Source: Candidatus Desulfofervidaceae bacterium (GTDB taxonomy: Bacteria; Desulfobacterota; Desulfofervidia; Desulfofervidales; Desulfofervidaceae). Taken from it: a DNA stretch of 64,000 nt. Under the pieces are notes generated by a model. That model saw nothing but the letters and a program-made list of their open reading frames with translations. It made no database searches and was not told the DNA's origin. A program made the translations under genes and the position numbers. The stretch is taken from assembly GCA_027038965.1 (NCBI GenBank), contig JALWFG010000011.1, positions 248,001 through 312,000 on the forward strand, written 5' to 3'. Positions 16,825 to 25,973 of the stretch are shown here, piece after piece (position 1 is the first letter of the stretch; each line of letters opens with the position of its first letter).

Positions 16825-17763
16825 ATGGCATTTTTCATGGGTATGGAAACCATTGGCAAAATTTTGAAACAAACCAGAGAAGAAAAGGGTATTAGCCTTC
16901 AAGAAATAAGCCATAAGACCAAGGTGTCTCTCTCATATCTTAAGGCCATAGAAGCTGAGGACTGGGATGCATTGCCCCCCAAGCCTTATGTCAAGGGGTT
17001 TCTAAGACTATATGCCAGTTCGTTGGGCCTGGACCCAGAGCAATTTATTGCCTATTATGAACAAAACCTTGCTTCTTCGGAGCCAAGATGTAGCTCTTCT
17101 GATAAGATTAAGAACCTTAAAAAACAAAAGGAAGTTTTATTAAGAAAAAAAAGGCTTTGGATTGCTGGTATTGTATTCCTGTTGGCAATAGTTTTTCTTA
17201 TTTTTCTCCTTAGAAAATCCAATTATACCCCAACTCAAGCTGGGAATGTTGAGACAAAGGTCCGAGTTAACAAGATAAGAAGCCCTTTATCAGAAAAGGG
17301 AAAAACTTCTGTTCTTAGTTCTACCCCCTCTACAACTTCTACAGCCTCTACCCCCTCTCCACCTACCTCCCCTCTTCAGACTTCAGTTCAGAATGATGAG
17401 CTTTCAAATAAAATAACTATCTTCCCAAACAGCCCGTCTCACAAAGAACTGCGATTAAGTCGTATTTTGATTTGCTCTGGCGTAAAGAATAGGGAGCCTT
17501 TTGATATCCGGCAAAAGTTCCGTTTTGTAAGGCCGTTTTCGGTATGTTGCTTTACTGAAATTCGTAATGCCAGCCCTCCGGTTAAAATCAGTCATGTCTG
17601 GCTTCATAATAACCAACCGGTGGACATCATTGTTTTAGAAGTAAAGGCCCCTCACTGGCGCACCTGGAGCCGTAAGATAATCAGGGCCAAAGGCAATTGG
17701 AAGGTTGTTGTCTATGGGCCAAAGGGTAAAAAGTTGGGAGAGACATCTTTTGTAGTAGAGTGA
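16825..17763 (+). CDS. RodZ-like membrane protein with C-terminal DUF2914
   Basis: The N-terminal ~75 residues are a RodZ-type helix-turn-helix (IGKILKQTREEKGISLQEIS, then PPKPYVKGFLRLYASSLGLD). A basic stretch leads to one transmembrane helix (~113-130), then a Ser/Thr/Pro-rich periplasmic linker (~160-195). The end matches DUF2914 (GVKNREPFD, FTEIRNASPPVKISHVWLHNN, WRTWSRKII, GNWKVVVYGPKG) instead of the usual RodZ domain. RodZ anchors the MreB cell-shape cytoskeleton. There is an inner ATG at 16843 that begins exactly at the HTH; neither start has a clear Shine-Dalgarno. Confidence 0.75.
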   Translation: MAFFMGMETIGKILKQTREEKGISLQEISHKTKVSLSYLKAIEAEDWDALPPKPYVKGFLRLYASSLGLDPEQFIAYYEQNLASSEPRCSSSDKIKNLKKQKEVLLRKKRLWIAGIVFLLAIVFLIFLLRKSNYTPTQAGNVETKVRVNKIRSPLSEKGKTSVLSSTPSTTSTASTPSPPTSPLQTSVQNDELSNKITIFPNSPSHKELRLSRILICSGVKNREPFDIRQKFRFVRPFSVCCFTEIRNASPPVKISHVWLHNNQPVDIIVLEVKAPHWRTWSRKIIRAKGNWKVVVYGPKGKKLGETSFVVE

Positions 17764-17774
17764 TGGAGGGATAG

Positions 17775-18605
17775 ATGCCAGAGTATAAAAAACAGGTTGA
17801 GACCGCTGTAGATTATATTCGGGCCCGAACATATTTTGAGCCTCAAATAGCCATTATCTTGGGCACAGGCCTGGGAGGAATTGCCAAGGGTATTGCTAAA
17901 GAAAGGGAAATTACCTATGCTGAGATTCCTTATTTTCCTACTTCTACAGCCCCTAGCCATCAGGGGAAGTTGATATTGGGAAAACTTGGAGGAAAGCGAG
18001 TTATTGCCTTCCAAGGCAGGGTGCATTATTACGAAGGGTATTCCTTGAAGGAGGTTACCTTTCCAGTTCGGGTAGCCGCCCTTTTAGGGGCAAGGTATCT
18101 GATTATCTCCAATGCATCTGGGGGGTTAAATCCCCTTTTCAAAGAGACAGATTTGATGGCCATTGTAGACCATATAAATTTAATGGGGGATAATCCTTTA
18201 AGGGGCAAAAACATTGATGAGTGGGGCGTGCGCTTTCCAGAAATGGTGGAACCCTATGATCAGAGGCTGATTGAATTGCTTGAAAAAACTGCCCTTGAGG
18301 AAAAAATTAAGTTGCAAAAGGGTGTATATGTGGCAGTAGCTGGCCCAAGTCTTGAAACCGCGGCTGAAACCCGGTTTTTAAGGCTGATTGGAGCTGATGC
18401 GGTGGGGATGTCTACTGTCCCCGAGGTCATTGCTGCAGTGCATCAGCGGCTTAAGGTAGCTGCTATATCCGTTATCACCAATGTTAATCTGCCCGATCAT
18501 TATCAACCAGCCCCCATTGAAAAGGTCATTGCTACAGCCAGGCAGGCCGAAGAAAAGTTGACTCGCTTAATCATCAAGTTTTTAGAGCGTTTAGAGGTTG
18601 AATAA
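17775..18605 (+). CDS. Purine nucleoside phosphorylase (trimeric family)
   Basis: 276 residues of the PNP/MTAP family, which splits purine nucleosides with phosphate to base and ribose-1-phosphate. Signatures: ILGTGLGGIA, the phosphate loop around SHQGKLILG, FQGRVHYYEGY, NASGGLNP, AGPSLETAAETR (base-binding Glu), GMSTVPE and VITNVNLPD. The Asn in the last motif is the residue typical of 6-oxopurine-specific enzymes, while MTA phosphorylases usually have Asp there. The stop TAA shares a base with the next gene's ATG, and that next gene is an MTA/SAH deaminase, which turns adenine-type substrates into inosine-type ones this enzyme could cleave. The pair is a plausible purine/methylthio salvage route. 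Confidence 0.87.
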   Translation: MPEYKKQVETAVDYIRARTYFEPQIAIILGTGLGGIAKGIAKEREITYAEIPYFPTSTAPSHQGKLILGKLGGKRVIAFQGRVHYYEGYSLKEVTFPVRVAALLGARYLIISNASGGLNPLFKETDLMAIVDHINLMGDNPLRGKNIDEWGVRFPEMVEPYDQRLIELLEKTALEEKIKLQKGVYVAVAGPSLETAAETRFLRLIGADAVGMSTVPEVIAAVHQRLKVAAISVITNVNLPDHYQPAPIEKVIATARQAEEKLTRLIIKFLERLEVE

Positions 18606-19939
18606 TGGAAAGAGTAGACATTTTGGTCTCAGGTGCCTTTGTTCTGCCAATGGACGATAAACCCCGCATTTTGAAAAATGCAGGTGTGGTGATAAAAAAA
18701 GGTCTGATTTGGGATGTTGGCGAAACAGAAACTTTGCAGAGGAAGTATGATATAAAAAGGCATCTTCATTATGAGAATGGCCTGGTTATGCCAGGGCTTG
18801 TAAACGGCCACACCCATATCCCGATGACCCTCTTCCGAGGCATGGCCGATGACTTACCCCTTATGGAATGGCTTGAAAGACACATCTTCCCAGCCGAGGC
18901 CAAGTTAAGGGCCGAATGGGTTTATTGGGGAGCCTTACTAGGCTGTGCCGAGATGATTAGAAGCGGAACTACCAGCTTTTGTGATATGTATCTCTTTGAA
19001 AAACAAGTGGCTGAGGCGGTGGATAAAGCTGGTCTTAGGGCTATTTTGGGAGAGGCCCTTTACGACTTTCCTTCTCCAAATTATGGGCCTATTGAGAAGG
19101 GATTTGCTTATACCGAACATCTCATTAAAGACTGGCAGGGGCACCCTCGGATTGACATTGCGGTGATGCCACATGCCGTTTACACCTGTAGCCCCGATTT
19201 ACTAAAACAGGCAAGGCATTTGGCAGATAAATATAGCACCTCACTTGTAATCCATCTTTCAGAGACCCAAACAGAAGTAGGGCAAGTTAAAGGGAAATTT
19301 GGTCATACTCCGGTGATGCACCTTAAGAAATTGGGATTGCTGGATGAAAGGCTAATTGCCGCCCATTGTGTCTGGCTAACAGAGGAGGACATAGAAGCCT
19401 TAAGTGAAGCCAAGGTAAACATTATTCATAACCCTGAAAGTAACCTTAAACTGGCCTCGGGTATTGCCCCGGTGCCTGAGCTTCTAGAAAGGGATTTGGT
19501 AGTAGGATTGGGTACCGATGGCCCAGCCAGCAACAATGACTTGGACATGATTTTAGAAATGAGCACTACAGCCAAGCTTCATAAGCTGAATTGTTATGAT
19601 CCTACTGTAATGCCTGCTTATCAGGTGTTAGAGATGGCTACCAGTATAGGGGCCAAGGCCCTGGGTTTAGAACACGTGGGCTGTCTTAAAAAGGGTTATA
19701 AGGCCGACTTGATTGTCATTGATATGGATAAAGCTCATCTGATGCCTTTATACGACCCCATTTCTCACCTTGTTTATACTGCCAGCGGAGCGGATGTGGT
19801 GACAACCATTGTAGATGGCCAAATTCTGATGGAAAACAAACAACTTTTGACCCTGGATTTAGAGGAAATTTATGCCCAAATTGGGAACATTGTTAAACAA
19901 TTAAATAACTGTAACAAGGATAGTCGCCCCTTACTGTAA
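18605..19939 (+). CDS. mtaD: 5-methylthioadenosine/S-adenosylhomocysteine deaminase
   Basis: A 444-residue amidohydrolase of the MTA/SAH deaminase (ATZ/TRZ) family. Metal-binding and catalytic motifs are visible: GLVNGHTHIPMTLFRGMADD, HLSETQTEV, AAHCVWLTEEDI and LGTDGPASNNDLDM. The C-terminus (KADLIVID) closes the composite beta domain. It would deaminate MTA, SAH or 5'-deoxyadenosine. It starts on the last base of the upstream nucleoside phosphorylase stop, so the two are translationally coupled, and the product fits the 6-oxopurine preference predicted for that enzyme. Confidence 0.88.
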   Translation: MERVDILVSGAFVLPMDDKPRILKNAGVVIKKGLIWDVGETETLQRKYDIKRHLHYENGLVMPGLVNGHTHIPMTLFRGMADDLPLMEWLERHIFPAEAKLRAEWVYWGALLGCAEMIRSGTTSFCDMYLFEKQVAEAVDKAGLRAILGEALYDFPSPNYGPIEKGFAYTEHLIKDWQGHPRIDIAVMPHAVYTCSPDLLKQARHLADKYSTSLVIHLSETQTEVGQVKGKFGHTPVMHLKKLGLLDERLIAAHCVWLTEEDIEALSEAKVNIIHNPESNLKLASGIAPVPELLERDLVVGLGTDGPASNNDLDMILEMSTTAKLHKLNCYDPTVMPAYQVLEMATSIGAKALGLEHVGCLKKGYKADLIVIDMDKAHLMPLYDPISHLVYTASGADVVTTIVDGQILMENKQLLTLDLEEIYAQIGNIVKQLNNCNKDSRPLL

Positions 19940-19995
19940 AGCCTCGGTGTTCTAAAAAGCCTATTTTAACAGGGAAATTAAAAAGTAAGGCAAAA

Positions 19996-21057
19996 ATGTT
20001 CATTCATCATTTGTTTCACAAAATTGCCGAAGACCGTTGTGAGTCCCAGTGGTTAAACGCCCTTTTCTATTTGGTCTCAAAGGGCTATGGCCTGGGACTC
20101 AAACTGCATCAGATGACCTACCGTAAGGGTTGGTTGGCAGTAAAAGAAGCCCCTTGCAAGGTGATTAGCGTTGGTAATCTAGTGGTGGGAGGGACTGGCA
20201 AGACCCCTTTTGTAGCCTTTTTGGCAGATGCATTAAAAGAGGAAGGTAAACGGGTGGCAGTGGTTGTTAGAGGATATAAGGCCAAAGGTAAGGAGATGCT
20301 GATTTCTGATGGGAAAGACATTTTTTTGTCCCCTAACGAAGCTGGAGATGAAGGGCTTTTACTGGCTCAGAGACTGAAGGGAATTCCAGTCTTACAGGGC
20401 AAAAGCCGATATCAGGCCATCCAACTAGCGGTGAAACGATTTAACACAGAGTTGGTTATTTTAGATGATGCCTTTCAACATTATGCCTTGAAAAAGGATG
20501 TGGAAATTGTGTTATTGGATGCCAGAAGGCCATTTGGAAATTTCTGTCTTTTGCCACGGGGCATTTTAAGAGAGCCAATTTCGGCCCTTAACAGGGCAGA
20601 TGCGGTAGTATTAACAAAAATTGAAGACCAAACAGGGGCCTATGGCCTCCAAAGATGGCTTACCGTTCAATTCCCTCATCTCTCTGTGTTTATGTCTCAG
20701 AGCCATATTTCTTTTGTTCCAGAACTACAAGGGCAGGATGTAGTTGCCTTTTGTGGTATTGCCAGACCAGAGGATTTTTATCAAACTTGCTTTAAGCAAG
20801 GTTTAAAAATAAAAGATTTTTTGGCCTTCCCTGACCACTACGCCTATACTCAAAGGGATATAAAAAGGATTAAACAACTTGCCCAAAAAATGGAGGTGAA
20901 ATGGCTTGTGACTACAGAAAAGGATATAGTAAAGTTGCATCCCTTTAAAAGGGAATTTGACCAAGCCGGCTTGAGGCTTATAAATTCGAAGTTTGAAATA
21001 ACACCGGTGCCCAAGGAGGCCTTTAGAAAGTGGTTGATAAAAAAATGCAGATTTTAG
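19996..21057 (+). CDS. lpxK: Tetraacyldisaccharide 4'-kinase
   Basis: A 353-residue inner-membrane-associated kinase that phosphorylates the lipid A precursor at the 4' position. Recognised by its N-terminal hydrophobic helix, the Walker A segment SVGNLVVGGTGKTPFV, the VVRGYKAKG and GDEGLLLAQR segments, DDAFQHYAL and DARRPFGN LLPRG-type motifs. The 3' end overlaps waaF by 13 bases, so the lipid A and LPS core genes are co-translated. Its presence shows the cell makes lipid A. Confidence 0.92.
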   Translation: MFIHHLFHKIAEDRCESQWLNALFYLVSKGYGLGLKLHQMTYRKGWLAVKEAPCKVISVGNLVVGGTGKTPFVAFLADALKEEGKRVAVVVRGYKAKGKEMLISDGKDIFLSPNEAGDEGLLLAQRLKGIPVLQGKSRYQAIQLAVKRFNTELVILDDAFQHYALKKDVEIVLLDARRPFGNFCLLPRGILREPISALNRADAVVLTKIEDQTGAYGLQRWLTVQFPHLSVFMSQSHISFVPELQGQDVVAFCGIARPEDFYQTCFKQGLKIKDFLAFPDHYAYTQRDIKRIKQLAQKMEVKWLVTTEKDIVKLHPFKREFDQAGLRLINSKFEITPVPKEAFRKWLIKKCRF

Positions 21058-22019
21058 TGCGCAGTCCCAACTGGGTGGGAGATGCGGTTATGTCCCTTCC
21101 ATTTTTGGAGAATCTATGTCTGGCCCAGCCCAAGGCCGCTATTACCGTTTGGTGTAAGTCCCATTTAATCCCTATATTCAAAGCTTATGCAAAGGTGGAT
21201 GTATTACCGTATGAAGGCATTTTGAATACCCTGAGGAAAAGAGGCTGTTTTGATTACGATGTTTGTATCTTGCTTACAAATTCCTTTTCTTCAGCCCTGG
21301 CGGCCTTTTTGACCGGGATATCCAAGCGGATAGGCTATGCCACTGACGCCAGGAGACCTTTGCTGACCCAGGCCTTAAGCCCCCCAAAAGGCGTTCATCA
21401 AATTGATTACTTTTTGAATCTAGCCACCTCCTTAGGCATTTCACCTCAAAGATATACCCCTATTTTATCTCCATTGTCGGAGGGCATTCGTGAGAAACAG
21501 GCCCTTTTGGGGCGATTCAAATGGGCTGTTCCTTATATTGTCTTTGCTCCAGGGGCGGCCTATGGAGCGGCTAAATGCTGGCCAGCGGCATATTATGCCA
21601 AATTGGCTCAAATGCTTGTAGAAGAGTTAAAAATCAACATCCTTATTCTAGGAGGTAAAAACGACCAATCTATTGCCAAGGCCATCTTGAATCAAGTTCA
21701 AGTTACTGGTGTCTACGACCTAACGGGCTATACCACCCTGGCTGGGGCAATGGCCATCATTAAAGATGCCTTGTTGGTAATTAGCAATGATTCGGGGCTG
21801 ATGCACCTTACGGCTGCCCTTAACCGTCCCCAGATTGCCATATTTGGCCCTACAGATCCTGAAAGAACAAGTCCTTATGGGAACAGAACCCAAATTATCT
21901 ATCGCCGAGTGCCCTGTGCCCCCTGTAAACATCGTGTTTGTCCTAACAAACATAGGTGTATGACTCAAATAAAACCTCAGGAGGTAGTTGAGGTCATTAG
22001 ATCATTGGGGCTTAGATAA
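21045..22019 (+). CDS. waaF: Lipopolysaccharide heptosyltransferase II
   Basis: A 324-residue glycosyltransferase family 9 (GT-B) enzyme that adds heptose to the LPS inner core. MQILVRSPNWVGDAVMSLPFL is the standard N-terminus, and FAPGAAYGAAKCWPAAYYAKLA, ISNDSGLMHLTAAL and FGPTDPERTSPYG are the ADP-heptose binding motifs. The Cys cluster CAPCKHRVCPNKHRCM near the end is normal in this family. Start is ATG 21045; the in-frame GTG at 21030 adds only lysine-rich residues from within lpxK. Confidence 0.9.
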   Translation: MQILVRSPNWVGDAVMSLPFLENLCLAQPKAAITVWCKSHLIPIFKAYAKVDVLPYEGILNTLRKRGCFDYDVCILLTNSFSSALAAFLTGISKRIGYATDARRPLLTQALSPPKGVHQIDYFLNLATSLGISPQRYTPILSPLSEGIREKQALLGRFKWAVPYIVFAPGAAYGAAKCWPAAYYAKLAQMLVEELKINILILGGKNDQSIAKAILNQVQVTGVYDLTGYTTLAGAMAIIKDALLVISNDSGLMHLTAALNRPQIAIFGPTDPERTSPYGNRTQIIYRRVPCAPCKHRVCPNKHRCMTQIKPQEVVEVIRSLGLR

Positions 22020-22110
22020 ACCACACAATAAACGGTATTAAAGTTTTTCTTGCCTTCAAAGGCCAAGAATGCTATCGTAAAAACAGCATCCTTTGAGGTT
22101 ATATCTATTT

Positions 22111-23292
22111 ATGCTTCTGATTTTAGGTGGTTTAAGTTTAATCTTTTTGTTTTCTTTTATTTTAGCGCTGTTTTTGGAAAAAATCCGCATCCCAGGAATC
22201 ATTGCCCCTCTTCTCATTGGGGTAGCCCTTAAGGGCAGTGCCTTATTCCCATTTCTAGCCATGCCAAAGGTAATCAATTACTTTGATTTTTTGGCCAATC
22301 TTGGGGTCATGTTTTTGCTTTTTTTTATTGGCCTTGAGATAGACATCCCTCAAATGCGTCGCTTGTCAAAGGCCATTATTTGGATAACCATTTTGAATAC
22401 CTTTTTGCCCTTTTTGTTTGGCATAGGAGTAGGATTGTTGTTTGGATACTCTTTATTAATTTCTTTTATCATAGGGCTTACCCGAATGCCTACCGCTGAG
22501 GCGGTAGTGGTTCCTATTTTAGATGAATTTGGAATGATAAAAACAAAGGTAGGCCAACTTATCGTTGGGGCTGGAACGCTGGATGATGTAATAGAAGTCT
22601 TTTTGGTTGCCTTTGTTTCGGTAATCATTGGACATAAGGAAATGAGTGCCAACCCTGGTTTTATTCTCTTGGGATTAGGAGTGTTTTTAATTGCGATTTA
22701 TCTTTTGGCCAAGTTCATTCTGCCGTTGCTTAATCGGTTCCTAGTCCATCCCCGTCTTTGGCAGTTGGTAATGCTTGCCCTTTTTGTCCTTTTTTCTCTT
22801 AGTTTTATAGCCGAAAGATTTGATCTGGGATTGGTTATAGGGGCTGTGGTAGCTGGTATTGTCCTTCAACCTTATTTATCTCAAAAGACCAGCCTAGGGA
22901 TGAATGCCTTTTCTACTATTAGGGCAATTGCTTACGGCTTTTTAGGCCCTATATTTTTCTTTTATGTAGGATACACCACGGATTTAAGCACCATTTTTAA
23001 ATTTCCCTTGCTTACCTTGGCCCTGTTTTTGGCCGCTTTTTTAGGTAAAATGTTAGGCGTATATCTGCTTACCTTCAATCAAACTTTGAATAGAAAAGAG
23101 GCCCTTGCCATTGGGATTGGGCTTAATGCCCGCTTAACCACGGAGCTAATTGTATCCCAATTGCTCTTTGGTGCTCATTTGATTGATGAGGTCCTTTTTA
23201 CTGCCCTAGTGGCTGCCTCTGCCTTTTCTACTTTAAGTGTCCCTTTATTGACCTCAATTATTTTGGATAGATGGAAGGGATATTTAAAATGA
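22111..23292 (+). CDS. Kef/CPA2-type cation:proton antiporter
   Basis: About 393 residues with roughly 12 hydrophobic helices of the monovalent cation:proton antiporter-2 family. Seen: LEKIRIPGIIAPLLIGVALK at the start, GVMFLLFFIGLEIDIPQMRR and the TxAEAVVVPIL/DDVIEVF regions matching transport-core helices. There is no C-terminal TrkA-N (NAD-binding) domain, so it is a membrane-only form. ATG 22111 is preferred to TTG 22093, which overlaps the GAGG. Its TGA overlaps the ATG of the following P-type ATPase, so the two transporters are made together. Confidence 0.85.
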   Translation: MLLILGGLSLIFLFSFILALFLEKIRIPGIIAPLLIGVALKGSALFPFLAMPKVINYFDFLANLGVMFLLFFIGLEIDIPQMRRLSKAIIWITILNTFLPFLFGIGVGLLFGYSLLISFIIGLTRMPTAEAVVVPILDEFGMIKTKVGQLIVGAGTLDDVIEVFLVAFVSVIIGHKEMSANPGFILLGLGVFLIAIYLLAKFILPLLNRFLVHPRLWQLVMLALFVLFSLSFIAERFDLGLVIGAVVAGIVLQPYLSQKTSLGMNAFSTIRAIAYGFLGPIFFFYVGYTTDLSTIFKFPLLTLALFLAAFLGKMLGVYLLTFNQTLNRKEALAIGIGLNARLTTELIVSQLLFGAHLIDEVLFTALVAASAFSTLSVPLLTSIILDRWKGYLK

Positions 23293-25973
23293 AGTGGCAT
23301 AGCCTATCTTCAGACGAGGTTTTGAAACGCCTCCAAACAAACACAAATGGCCTTACAGAGAAAGAGGCTCAGCAAAGGATTCTTCAGTATGGTGAAAACA
23401 AACTGGAGGCCAAAAGGCGCATTACCCCTTGGCAAATATTTTTTAACCAGTTTAAAAACGTCCTGATTGGCATCTTATTAGCGGCTACCTTGGCTTCCTT
23501 TGCCATTGGTGAGATTACAGATGCCTTTACCATTTTGGCTATCGTTATATTGAACGCCTTTTTGGGGTTTACTCAGGAGTTTAAGGCCGAAAAGGCCCTG
23601 GAAGCTTTAAAAAAAATGCTGGCGCTGAAGGCGAAAGTCGTGCGAGCTGGTGTGCCTGTGTCCATAGATACCCATTTTATTGTCCCGGGTGACATTATAA
23701 TTTTAGAAATTGGAGAGAAAGTGCCTGCAGACATATATTTATTAGAAACAGAGGGGCTTCAAATTGACGAGTCTGTGCTCACAGGAGAATCTATTCCAGT
23801 AACTAAATCAGTAGGGAAGTTGCCTGAAGATACCCCATTGGCAGAGCAAAAAAATATGGCCTTTATGGGAACTATTGTCACCAATGGATACGGAAAAGGG
23901 GTAGTAGTAGCTACAGGTATGCAGACCGAGTTTGGACAAATTGCTCGTTTGACTCAGGAGGTAAAAGAGGCTGAAAGTCCTTTAAAGGCAAGACTAGATG
24001 TGTTGGGAAAACGCATTGGTGAAATTTCCCTTGCTATTGCGGTGCTGGTGGTCATCTTGGGGATCTTTCAAAAGAGACCACTACTAGAAATGCTATTGGT
24101 AGGAATTAGTTTGGCGGTGGCCGTGATTCCTGAGGGCTTGCCTGCTGTAGTTACCATGACCTTGGCCTTGGGTGTAAAGAACATGGTGAAAAGGAACTGT
24201 CTTTTAAGAAATCTTACCGCCTCTGAGGCCCTGGGAGCAACTTCTGTGATTTGCACCGATAAAACAGGCACTTTGACCAAAAATGAGATGACTTTAAGAC
24301 TGATTTATACCCCTGACAAATTTTATGAAATTACGGGTCGGGGTTACGAGCCAAAGAGGAAGTTTTTGAAAGATGGTCAAGCGGTTGAACCTTCAAAGGA
24401 CCCTGGGCTCTTTTTACTCTTAAAGACTGGACTGTTGTGCAATCGGGCGGTTTTAAACAAAACCAAGCAAGGCTGGCAAATCTTAGGGGATCCTACCGAA
24501 GGTGCCTTGGTAGTGGCTGCCAATAAGGCAAAGATTTTTAAAAAGGACGTAAATTGTGAAACTTGTCCTTTAATTACCGAATTTTCTTTTACTTCAATGC
24601 GGAAAAGGATGACAGTCATTTATCACTATCCTGACAAAAATATTGCCTATGCAAAGGGGGCTCCTGAAATAATATTGCCTTTATGTCGGGGTTATTTAGA
24701 AAACAACGAGATAAAAAAACTTACGCAAGCCCAGCGAGACTACCTTGGCCAAGTCTATAAAAAAATGGCCTCTCAAGGACTGAGGGTCTTGGCCCTTGCC
24801 TATAGAGAGATGTCTCCACAAATGACTCAATTTACAGCCAATGAGGTGGAAAGGGACCTTATCTTTCTTGGCTTTGCAGGCATTGTTGATCCTCCCAGGC
24901 CTGAAGTGAGACTGGCCATGGAAAAGGCCAAGACCGCAGGCATTGATGTTATCATGATGACTGGTGATTCTCCCCTAACGGCCATGGCCATTGCCAAAGA
25001 AGTGGGGCTTCTTTCTTCTAAGGCCATCAGAGGAAGAGAGATTGAGACACTTGATGAATCAAGCTTAAGAAGACTCCTTCAAAATACCAAGGTTTTTGCC
25101 AGGGTAAATCCCTCTCATAAATTGAAGGTAGTTGAAGTCCTTCAGAGACAAGGGCACATTACTGCTATGACTGGTGATGGAGTCAACGATGCCCCTGCCT
25201 TAAAAAAGGCCAATATTGGCATTGCCATGGGTATTAAGGGTACAGATGTAGCCAAAGAGGCCGCAGATATCATCCTTTTGGATGACAACTTTGCCAGTAT
25301 CATCAGCGGGGTAGAAGAAGGACGTCGGGAATATGACAATATTCAAAGGTTTACTTGGTACCTGCTTTCATCCAATTTTGGAGAAATTATTGCCATTGCC
25401 GGGGCCATGTTTCTAAACTTCCCCCTTATTTTGCTCCCGGTTCAGATTTTATGGATGAATCTGATTACCGACGGAATGACCGCCCTGGCCTTAGGGATGG
25501 AACCTCCAGCCAGAGATGTTATGCAACGCCCACCTCGTGATCCCCAAAGACCCATTCTTTCCAAGTCTGTATTTTTAATAATCTTGGCTATAGGCATTTG
25601 GCTAGGAACCATGACCATTTTTAGTTTTAACCATTATCTAAACCAGCCAGACCTTCTGGCTAAGGCAAGAACTGTGGCCTTTACCGGGATTATCGTTTTT
25701 GAAAAAATTAATGTCTTTAATTTCAGAAGCTTTAGATTTAATCTTTGGGAAATTGGCCTCTTTAGCAATCCCTTTTTGATTATTGCCTGGCTTATAACCA
25801 TTGGATTGCAAGTTGCGGCCGTTTATTTTCCTCCCTTGCAACATATATTGCATACCGTGCCATTAGGCTTGACCGATTGGGCCCTTATTTTTGGGCTTGG
25901 AATTCCCATTTTGGTAGTCGGTGAGCTGTTTAAACTGCTCCGCAAGCAGAGGATTTACAAAAGCCCTCGATAA
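23289..25973 (+). CDS. P-type Ca2+-transporting ATPase (P2 class)
   Basis: A full-length ~894-residue P2-type ATPase. Actuator domain TGES; phosphorylation motif DKTGTLTKNEM; nucleotide domain KGAPE; hinge MTGDGVNDAPALKKA. Ion-site residues of SERCA-like pumps are present: PEGLPA in M4, NFGE in M5 and NLITDG in M6, which favours Ca2+ (possibly Mn2+) over K+ or Na+. The N- and C-terminal cation ATPase domains are both complete. ATG 23289 overlaps the antiporter stop (ATGA) with GGAAGGG upstream. The 3' end overlaps the SDR gene on the other strand by 19 bases. Confidence 0.9.
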   Translation: MKWHSLSSDEVLKRLQTNTNGLTEKEAQQRILQYGENKLEAKRRITPWQIFFNQFKNVLIGILLAATLASFAIGEITDAFTILAIVILNAFLGFTQEFKAEKALEALKKMLALKAKVVRAGVPVSIDTHFIVPGDIIILEIGEKVPADIYLLETEGLQIDESVLTGESIPVTKSVGKLPEDTPLAEQKNMAFMGTIVTNGYGKGVVVATGMQTEFGQIARLTQEVKEAESPLKARLDVLGKRIGEISLAIAVLVVILGIFQKRPLLEMLLVGISLAVAVIPEGLPAVVTMTLALGVKNMVKRNCLLRNLTASEALGATSVICTDKTGTLTKNEMTLRLIYTPDKFYEITGRGYEPKRKFLKDGQAVEPSKDPGLFLLLKTGLLCNRAVLNKTKQGWQILGDPTEGALVVAANKAKIFKKDVNCETCPLITEFSFTSMRKRMTVIYHYPDKNIAYAKGAPEIILPLCRGYLENNEIKKLTQAQRDYLGQVYKKMASQGLRVLALAYREMSPQMTQFTANEVERDLIFLGFAGIVDPPRPEVRLAMEKAKTAGIDVIMMTGDSPLTAMAIAKEVGLLSSKAIRGREIETLDESSLRRLLQNTKVFARVNPSHKLKVVEVLQRQGHITAMTGDGVNDAPALKKANIGIAMGIKGTDVAKEAADIILLDDNFASIISGVEEGRREYDNIQRFTWYLLSSNFGEIIAIAGAMFLNFPLILLPVQILWMNLITDGMTALALGMEPPARDVMQRPPRDPQRPILSKSVFLIILAIGIWLGTMTIFSFNHYLNQPDLLAKARTVAFTGIIVFEKINVFNFRSFRFNLWEIGLFSNPFLIIAWLITIGLQVAAVYFPPLQHILHTVPLGLTDWALIFGLGIPILVVGELFKLLRKQRIYKSPR

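Noticed and set aside
16806-16834. TTGACA at 16806 as a promoter for the RodZ-like gene
   Set aside because: The -10 region at the right distance matches poorly and would start transcription downstream of one candidate start codon.
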